64,000 bases of DNA from assembly GCF_015207005.2 (NCBI RefSeq), contig NZ_JADEXS020000001.1, positions 8,269,001 through 8,333,000 of the forward strand. The letters run 5' to 3'. The notes under the pieces were generated by a model. The model was given only the letters and a program-made list of their open reading frames with translations, was not told the DNA's origin and searched no databases. The translations under genes were made by a program, and so were the position numbers. Below are positions 53,444 through 62,000 of the stretch, one piece after another. The first letter of the stretch is position 1. The number at the start of each line of letters is the position of its first letter. The DNA comes from Desmonostoc muscorum LEGE 12446 (GTDB lineage: Bacteria > Cyanobacteriota > Cyanobacteriia > Cyanobacteriales > Nostocaceae).

Positions 53444-54587
53444 AATTCATCGCCAGCTCTACTTCAAGTATCTACTACCGTGTCTGAAATCGAAATTATC
53501 AAAGCTTTTGCAGGTCTAGAAGACCCCCGTCGCCGCGCCGGACAGCGACATACTCTACCATTATGTCTTGCGCTGTTCACATTGGCGATCGCCGCAGGCA
53601 ATAAAGGATTTCTAGCAATTGGAGATTGGATTTCAAGCTACCGTGAGGAGTTGATAGACCTCTTGAAACCGACAAAGAATAGGCTTCCTTCTTACAGTAC
53701 AGTCCGTCGTAATTTATTACACATAAATTACGAAGAGTATTCCGTATGCCTTGCGAATTTCTTTGACATCAAACCACTGCCTGGAGAAACTGTTGGTATG
53801 GATGGTAAAGTCCTCAAAGGCTCATATCAAGTAGAAAATGATAATCCACATTCTGATTCCCACCCAGCAATTATGTTGGTCAGTGCTTACCTTGTAGAGC
53901 GAGGATTGATTTTAGAACCGTTTGAAGTTGATGCCAAAACCAACGAAATAAAAGCATTACCTGAGTTGATTGAGAAACTGGCTCTCAGGGGAGTAGTTTT
54001 TGCCTTTGATGCTATTAATACACAAAAAAAACTTGTGAGTTGATTATCAACAGTGGCAATGATTATATTGCTGCCTTGAAAGGGAATCAACCTAGTTTAT
54101 TCAAAGATATCAAAACTAATTTTACACCGGAATTTTCTTTTGAGCAGATAAATAAAGGTCATGGTCGAATCGAAAAGCGACATGTCAGTATTTGTCAAAA
54201 TCTTGATGGTATTCGTCCTTGGCCTGGACTTACCACTTTGATTCAAGTCAAATCAGAACGTCAGGTTTTCACACACAATGTAATTGAAGTAACTACTGAG
54301 ACTCGTTATTACATTTCATCTCTAACTGAAACGGCTCAACAAATAGCTGAACGAATCAGAGGATATTGGGGTGTTGAGAATAAAGTTCATTACGTTCGGG
54401 ACGTTACCCAAGGTGAAGATGCATCCCGAATTCGCACTACACCCTTACCTCAGATTTTTGCGCTCACTCGCAATTTTTCACTCAATTTATACCGAAACAA
54501 TATGTTTAAAAATATGGCACAAGCTCAACGTTTATGTTCTTTTGGACTAGACACACTCAAGCAGCTTTTTAGAATGAAATAGCCCTG
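53405..54587 (+). mobile_element. ISAs1-family insertion sequence, copy 1
   Basis: The 1183-bp element has perfect 17-bp inverted ends (CAGGGCTATTTCATTCT / AGAATGAAATAGCCCTG). It is flanked by a 9-bp target duplication ATTGGTTTG (53396-53404 and 54588-54596). It inserted in the last codons of the CHAT-like gene. It appears identical to copy 2 at 57522. Confidence 0.95.
53480..54582 (+). CDS. ISAs1-family transposase, two frames joined by -1 slippage (copy 1)
   Basis: Frame 1 (53480-54043, GTG start) ends AINTQKKLVS; frame 2 resumes from ELIINSGNDYIAALKGNQPS to 54582. The junction is CACAAAAAAAACTTG: an A8 run allowing A-AAA-AAA slippage, which would give NTQKKTCELIINSGND, the sequence expected for this family. 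Transposase features are ITLGMDGKVLKGS-like VGMDGKVLKGS (about 109-119, first Asp), FAFDAINTQKK (second Asp), and GYWGVENKVHYVRDVTQGED (Glu region). The full fusion is about 367 residues. The alternative is a decayed gene, but an identical A8 junction in both copies argues for recoding or a recent common source. Confidence 0.85.
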
Positions 54588-54614
54588 ATTGGTTTGTTGT
54601 AGTAATAGTAAATT

Positions 54615-57560
54615 GTGAGAAAATTTATGATCTACCGTTGGCAAAATTTCACTCTTCTATCTTTGGTATTTTACCTAACATTTCCTTTAGCTACATTTGA
54701 GTTTAAGCTAATGGGGATATCACAGGTATTAGCGCAGAATCCAAATCCCCGAAAAGCTGAAGCAGATAAGCTACTTCAACAAGGTAATGAACTCGATGAA
54801 AATAATCAACCCCAAGCTGCTTTAAAAGCTTTTGAGAAAGCTTTATCTATATATCGTGAAATTCACGATCAACAGGGAGAAGGTAAAACACTTAATTATA
54901 TTGGCAATATTTACAATGATAATTTTGAGGAATATAGCCAAGCCATTAGTTATTATCAAAAAGCTTTAGAAATTGCTCAAAAAATTAACGATCGCACTTT
55001 AGAGTCGAAAGTTTTAAATAATTTAGGGCTGGTTCAATTACATTTAAAAAATTCTCGGCGTGCAGTTGAATACTGCGAACAAGCATTAGCAGTAGCGCGA
55101 GAAAATAAGAACTATGAAACAGAAGCGATCGCCCTCAAAAGTCTAGGGGCAATCTATATTGTTTCTGATACTTCAAAAGGACTTGATTTTCTAGAACAAT
55201 CTTTAATTGTTCTAGAAAAAGCTAATGGTACTGCTGAAGATAAACTCCGTCAAAATAAACTTAAAGCGAGTATTATTATTAATCTGGGTAATTTTTATTA
55301 CTCTCTTGGTGGAGCTAAAAGAATGAATAGCGACCCAGCAGCAAAGAAATTATTAAATAAGTCTCTTGAATATTATCAACAGGGTCTAAAAATTGCTCAA
55401 GAAATAGGCGATCGCCCCAGACAAGGAAAAGCTCTCTTGGGCATGGGAGACCTATACCATCTCAATAGTCAGTATACTCAATCAACAGAAGGTATTCAGC
55501 AAGCATCTGCCAAAGCTATAGAAAGTTTTGAACAAGCATTAAAGATTTTTGCAACAGATAAAAATTTTCGTTCTCAAGCACGATTAGCCTACAGTAAATT
55601 AGGTGATGTTTACTACAGATGGGGTAACAAAAAGAAGGCATTGGATGCCTATAAGCAAGCTTTACAAATTATCGAAACAGAAGTCCCTACTTCTCCCTTC
55701 AATAAGCTCGAACAGGATGTACAACGAGGATGGCTATTAATCAATTTTGGTAATATTAATGCTGATGCTAGTAAGTATGAACAAGCATTAGATTCATACA
55801 AAAAAGCATTAAAAATCTTGGAATTAGCCCTTCAAGAATCCCAGCAAATTAGTACCCCTGCTAAACAGTTTATAACAGAATCAATCAAAGTTGGAATGAA
55901 ACAAACATATCTGCGTTTGTGTTTAGTATACAAACTTATTGGACAACCGGAAGCTAGTAAAAAAGCTTGTCAGGATAGTAAGTCTATTGAACTAAATTAT
56001 CCTTTACCCAAAAGTTTATCAAACAAAGGAACAGTTTTAAATAAAGCTGCTAAATCTCCGGCAGATTTAGAAAAAGCAAAAAAAGAATTACAAGAAGCGT
56101 TAGAGAGTTTGCGACAGTCCCAAGCCTTAGGAACTCCAGATTTTATCGCTTTCCACTTGGCTCAAGTTGGTGCTGCTTATACTCAATTGGGAGAATATAA
56201 GCTGGCTCAGGAATATTTTCAAAAAGCTATAGAAATCATTACACCAATTGATAGCCCTCAATTTAAACCATACATATTTTTTGTAGTTGGCGAGTTTTAC
56301 GACTGGCAAAAACAATATGATTTAGCTTTTCAATATTATCAAAAAGCTGGAGAATTTGCTAATCAAGCTGACGAAAAATTAATAGAAGCAAATGTTTTTA
56401 AACAGTTTGGTATAACTGGCTTTCTTGCTAATCGCCTACCTGAAGCCACAACTGCTTTATATAGAGCAATAGATGTTTTTGATGCCATTCGAATGGATTT
56501 ATTAGATGATAAGTATAAAATCTCTATCTTTGAAATCCAGGCTAATACTTATAGTTTGTTGCAAAAAACTTTAATTAGTCAGGATAAATTTTCAGAGGCT
56601 TTAGAAGTTGCTGAACGTGGTCGAGCTAGAGCTTTTATTAATCTACTAGCCTTACGAGTTAGCAGCAAAAATCAGAGTAAATTAAACTTAAAAATTCCGA
56701 ATGTGTTGCCACCAAAAATTGCAGATATTCAGAGAATTGCTAAAGAACAAAACGCCACAATTGTAGAATATGCTGTTCCTAAACCTCCTAGATATAATGA
56801 TGCAAATAACAATGACAAGCTAGTATGGGATAATTCAGAACTCTACATTTGGGTAATTCAACCAACTGGTGAAATAGAGTTCAAACCAGTAGATTTCAAA
56901 TCATTAAATGCATCTTTAGCAGACTTTGTGGGAGAAAGTCGCCTCTCTATTGGTGCTGGAAGAGGGGGTGGGATAAATGTAGATCCAACAGATAAACCGG
57001 TACGAAAACGCAATTTACAGAAATTACATGAGGTATTAATTGAACCTATTGCCTCTCTTCTCCCCACTAATCCAGAAGCAAAGGTAATTTTTATTCCTCA
57101 TGATTCGCTGTTTTTAGTACCGTTCGCAGCACTGCAAGATAAAGATAAAAAATACTTAATTGAAAAACACACTATCCTCACTGCACCAGCTATTCAAATT
57201 CTAGATTTGACTCGTCAACAACGTCAAAAGGTTACGGGTAAAGATGTGTTAGTTATGGGTAATCCTATTATGCCCAAAGTGGGAAATCCATCTGTACAAC
57301 TTGACCCACTTAAAGGTGCAGAAATCGAAGCATTAACTATTGCTAATTTATTTAAAACTAAAGCCATTACTGGTAAGGATGCGACAAAAGCAGCTTTCAA
57401 ACAAAAATTATCAACTGCTAGGATTATTCATTTAGCCACGCATGGATTATTAGATGATCCTAGTCAAAATATCAAAGCTGCTATAGCCCTTGCACCTACT
57501 AATAATGATGATGGTTTACTCCAGGGCTATTTCATTCTAAATGTAGACGCAATATGGTAG
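54615..57560 (+). pseudogene. TPR-CHAT protease gene, 5' part (split by ISAs1)
   Basis: The frame from the GTG at 54615 encodes a signal-like N-terminus (about 1-41), a divergent TPR region (about 45-640) with an extended helical linker, and the first part of a CHAT domain. It reaches His943 (LATHGLLDD) and stops in the IS (codons after 969 are element-derived). The missing part, with the catalytic Cys, is at 58715-59035. Removing the IS and one target copy restores DDGLLTPAEIVDLR and a 1075-residue protein. Copy 1 of the same IS ends only 28 bases upstream of the start, so the original promoter or an operon link to the preceding gene may be disrupted. Confidence 0.9.
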
Positions 57561-58704
57561 AATTCATCGCCAGCTCTACTTCAAGTATCTACTACCGTGT
57601 CTGAAATCGAAATTATCAAAGCTTTTGCAGGTCTAGAAGACCCCCGTCGCCGCGCCGGACAGCGACATACTCTACCATTATGTCTTGCGCTGTTCACATT
57701 GGCGATCGCCGCAGGCAATAAAGGATTTCTAGCAATTGGAGATTGGATTTCAAGCTACCGTGAGGAGTTGATAGACCTCTTGAAACCGACAAAGAATAGG
57801 CTTCCTTCTTACAGTACAGTCCGTCGTAATTTATTACACATAAATTACGAAGAGTATTCCGTATGCCTTGCGAATTTCTTTGACATCAAACCACTGCCTG
57901 GAGAAACTGTTGGTATGGATGGTAAAGTCCTCAAAGGCTCATATCAAGTAGAAAATGATAATCCACATTCTGATTCCCACCCAGCAATTATGTTGGTCAG
58001 TGCTTACCTTGTAGAGCGAGGATTGATTTTAGAACCGTTTGAAGTTGATGCCAAAACCAACGAAATAAAAGCATTACCTGAGTTGATTGAGAAACTGGCT
58101 CTCAGGGGAGTAGTTTTTGCCTTTGATGCTATTAATACACAAAAAAAACTTGTGAGTTGATTATCAACAGTGGCAATGATTATATTGCTGCCTTGAAAGG
58201 GAATCAACCTAGTTTATTCAAAGATATCAAAACTAATTTTACACCGGAATTTTCTTTTGAGCAGATAAATAAAGGTCATGGTCGAATCGAAAAGCGACAT
58301 GTCAGTATTTGTCAAAATCTTGATGGTATTCGTCCTTGGCCTGGACTTACCACTTTGATTCAAGTCAAATCAGAACGTCAGGTTTTCACACACAATGTAA
58401 TTGAAGTAACTACTGAGACTCGTTATTACATTTCATCTCTAACTGAAACGGCTCAACAAATAGCTGAACGAATCAGAGGATATTGGGGTGTTGAGAATAA
58501 AGTTCATTACGTTCGGGACGTTACCCAAGGTGAAGATGCATCCCGAATTCGCACTACACCCTTACCTCAGATTTTTGCGCTCACTCGCAATTTTTCACTC
58601 AATTTATACCGAAACAATATGTTTAAAAATATGGCACAAGCTCAACGTTTATGTTCTTTTGGACTAGACACACTCAAGCAGCTTTTTAGAATGAAATAGC
58701 CCTG
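57522..58704 (+). mobile_element. ISAs1-family insertion sequence, copy 2
   Basis: The 1183-bp element has the same 17-bp inverted ends as copy 1 and is flanked by a 10-bp target duplication TGGTTTACTC (57512-57521 and 58705-58714). It interrupts the CHAT domain of the 54615 gene between the catalytic His and Cys. Both targets contain TGGTTT. Confidence 0.95.
57597..58699 (+). CDS. ISAs1-family transposase, two frames joined by -1 slippage (copy 2)
   Basis: Identical in both frames to copy 1: frame 1 from the GTG at 57597 to 58160, frame 2 to 58699, with the same A8 junction near 58139-58147. The exact identity over the whole element indicates very recent transposition or gene conversion. 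The source of the active element cannot be told from this window. Confidence 0.85.
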
Positions 58705-58714
58705 TGGTTTACTC

Positions 58715-59035
58715 ACTCCTGCGGAAATTGTGGATTTACGCTTCAATGCGGAACTTGTAGTTTTGAGTGCTTGCGACACGGGTATAGGAACAATTACTGG
58801 TGATGGAGTAATTGGATTATCTCGTGCTTTGATTACTGCTGGTGCGCCGAGTGTAATTGTCTCATTGTGGAAAGTTCCTGATTCACCAACATCGGAATTA
58901 ATGACAGAGTTTTATCGACAGTGGGAGAAAAATCCCGATAAGGCGGTGGCGTTGAGAAATGCCATGCTGCTTGCGATGAAGAAGTATCCACAACCAAGAG
59001 ATTGGGCAGCCTTTACGTTAATTGGTGAGTCTTAG
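58715..59035 (+). pseudogene. TPR-CHAT protease gene, 3' part
   Basis: The frame continues the split CHAT domain with TPAEIVDLRFNAELVVLSAC, DTGIGTITGDGVIGLSR, SVIVSLWKVPDSPTSELMTE, ending FTLIGES. It holds the catalytic Cys (Cys989 in the restored protein, 46 residues after the His, the same spacing as in the 42361 protein). It has no own start for secretion, so alone it should be inactive. Confidence 0.9.
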
Positions 59036-59057
59036 TTACAGGTGAAGTGAGTAAATT

Positions 59058-62000
59058 ATGCGCGATGTTTACGACGGGCTACGCCTACGCACAAGCAGAA
59101 TCATTTTAATCGCTTTGAGTGCTTTTTTGATAACAATTACACCTACATGGCCGCAGAATTTCTCCGGATTTTTCTTTGCGCCCCAGGTGTTAGCGCAAAC
59201 ACCAAATCAGCAGCAAACTGAGACTGTCACTGGAAGTTTTATTGATTACTTTGCAGAAGAGAGACAATTTAAAGGGCATGAGGGTAGTGTTAACAGCGCT
59301 AGTTTTAGTCCTGACGGTAAGTTAATTGTGACTGCTGGTGCTGATAACACCGCCCGTATCTGGGATTTTACAGGAAAGCAGGTAGCAGAATTAGTTGGGC
59401 ATCAAGGCAATGTTAAAAGTGCGAATTTTAGCCCGGATGGGAAGTTGATTGTCACCGCATCTTTTGATGGTACTGCTCGTGTTTGGGATGTTTCAGGCAA
59501 ACAGCTAGTTGAGCTAAAAGGACATCAAGGTAATGTTTATAGTGCGAATTTTAGCCCGGATAGTAAACAGATAGTAACGGTAAGTGCAGATAAAACCGTC
59601 CGTATTTGGGATATTTCCGGCAAGCAACTAACACAAATTACAGGGCATGAAAACATTGTTAACTGTGCTAAGTTTAGCCCAGATAGCAAGCGGATAATTA
59701 CCGCCTCTGCTGATAAAACTGCACGGGTGTGGAATTTGTCAGGGAGGTTGCTAACGGAGTTAAAAGGGCATACTGACACAGTTTGGAGTGCGAGTTTTAG
59801 TCCAGATGGTAAGCAAATTGTTACTGCATCGGATGATAAAACTGCGCGTATTTGGGATGTGTCAGGCAAGCAGTTGGCAGTACTGCAAGGTCATCAAAAT
59901 AGTGTACTCAGTGCAAGTTTTAGTCAAAACAATCAACAGATTGTTACTGCATCTGTTGACTACACTGCTTTAATTTGGGAATCTTCAGGGAAGTTAGTAG
60001 GAAAGTTGCAAGGGCATGAGGGAAGTGTTAATAGTGCTGACTGGAGCCAAGATGGAAAGTGGATTGTGACTGCTTCTGTTGACGGTACTACTTGGATGTG
60101 GAATGCTGCGGAAAAATTATTAACAGAATTACGAAGCTTTAACATTACCCGAGAAATAAGCTCTATTAGTTTTAGCCCAGATGGTAAACAGATCCTCATA
60201 GGATCAGGAGATAATTCCGTCCTCTTGTGGGATATTTCTAGTCAACAAGTAAGACTATTTAACAAAAATGGGAAGGGTGCTAAATATGCACATTTTAGTC
60301 CCGATGGCAAATTTATTGTTACTTCAGATATGGGTTATTTTCAGGTATGGGACAAAACTGGCAAGCTTTTAACTGAAGTTAAAGATAATGAAAATTTAAT
60401 CCAAGGGGCTTACTTTAGCCCGGATGGACAGTGTATTATTACAAGTAGTCAAAACGATATTTTTTTTATATGGAATATATCTGGTAAGCTGCTAACAAAA
60501 ATCAAAGGTTTTGGCGCTGACTTAAGTCCGGATGGAAAAAAAATTATTACATTTTCAGGTAAAACTGCATATGTGTGGGATATTTCAGGTAAGCAAATAG
60601 CAGAACTTAAAGGACATCAAAAAGATATTGAATATGCCAGTTTTAGTCCTGATGGACAGCACATTATTACCGCATCTTTTAATGGTGCTAAAGTCTATGT
60701 ATGGAATTCTTCAGGTTCACTACTGACAGTCCTTCAAAGCATTACCTCTGCCAGTTTTAGTCCGGATGGAAAGCTAATTGCGTCTAGTGGGGAAACTTCT
60801 ACCGGAACAACTTATGGTTTATGGGATTTATCTGGCAAACTTGTGGCGGAACTAGAAGGCTTTACACTAACATATCCTGGTTTGAAATCACATTTTAGTC
60901 CAGATGGAAAGCTTATTTTAACCCAAGGCTGGGATCAAAAAACTCTTTTTATACATAATATCTCTGGCAAATTACTAGCAGAAATTAAAGCTCCTCATGG
61001 CAATATCAGCAGTATTGACTTTAGCCCTGATGGACAGAAAATAATTACTACATCAGATGACAAAAGTGTTCGTATTTGGTATCTCAACAGCAAGTATTTC
61101 AATAAACAGACTTTTGCCGAAATACCTTCTGCTGAAACAATAGAACCTCAAGGTCAAGTAGAACATCCCTATGCTTTCATTAGTGTAAGTTCTGATGGCA
61201 AGCGTATTATTACCCCATCAGATAAAAACACGGCTCGCGTGTGGGATATCTCAGGCAAGTTAGTGGCAGAACTTAAAGGAAATCAGAACTATGTGACTCA
61301 GGCTAGTTTTAGCTCAGATGGACAGCACATTGTTACTAGATCTGATGATGATACTATCCTGTGGGATTCTTCAGGCAAATTACTAGCAGTCCTTGATAGA
61401 TACTCCAACACTGCCAGTTTTAGCCCAAACAGCAAACAGATAGTTATCGATGCTAAAATTTATGATATTTCAGGTAAATTACTGACAGAACTCAAAGGTC
61501 ATCAGGATAGAGTTTATGATGCTAATTTTAGCCACGATGGAAAGCTAATTGTGACTGCATCTGAAGATGCTACTGCTCGTATTTGGAATTTGTCTGGAAA
61601 GTTATTGGCTGAACTTAAAGGACATAAAGATAGAGTTATAACTGCGAAATTTAGCCCGAATGGAAAGCTAGTTGCTACTTCATCATATGACAAAACTGTG
61701 CGTATTTGGGATATTTATGGCAAGCTGTTAACTGAAATACCAGGAAATCAAGATGCTATTTTTAGCCCTTTGTTTAAGTTCAGTCCAGATGGAAAACAGA
61801 TTATCATTGCATCGGGCAACACAGCTTGGATACGGGACATTTCTGGAAAGCTGTTGGCGGAACTTCAAAAACATCCAACAAGTATCTCAGAAGTAAATTT
61901 TAGCCCAAATGGGAATTTGATTGTTACTACATCTGAATTCAACAGTGTATACGTTTGGGATACTTCCGGCAATCTGCTTGCAGAAATTGAAGGAGGGTTC

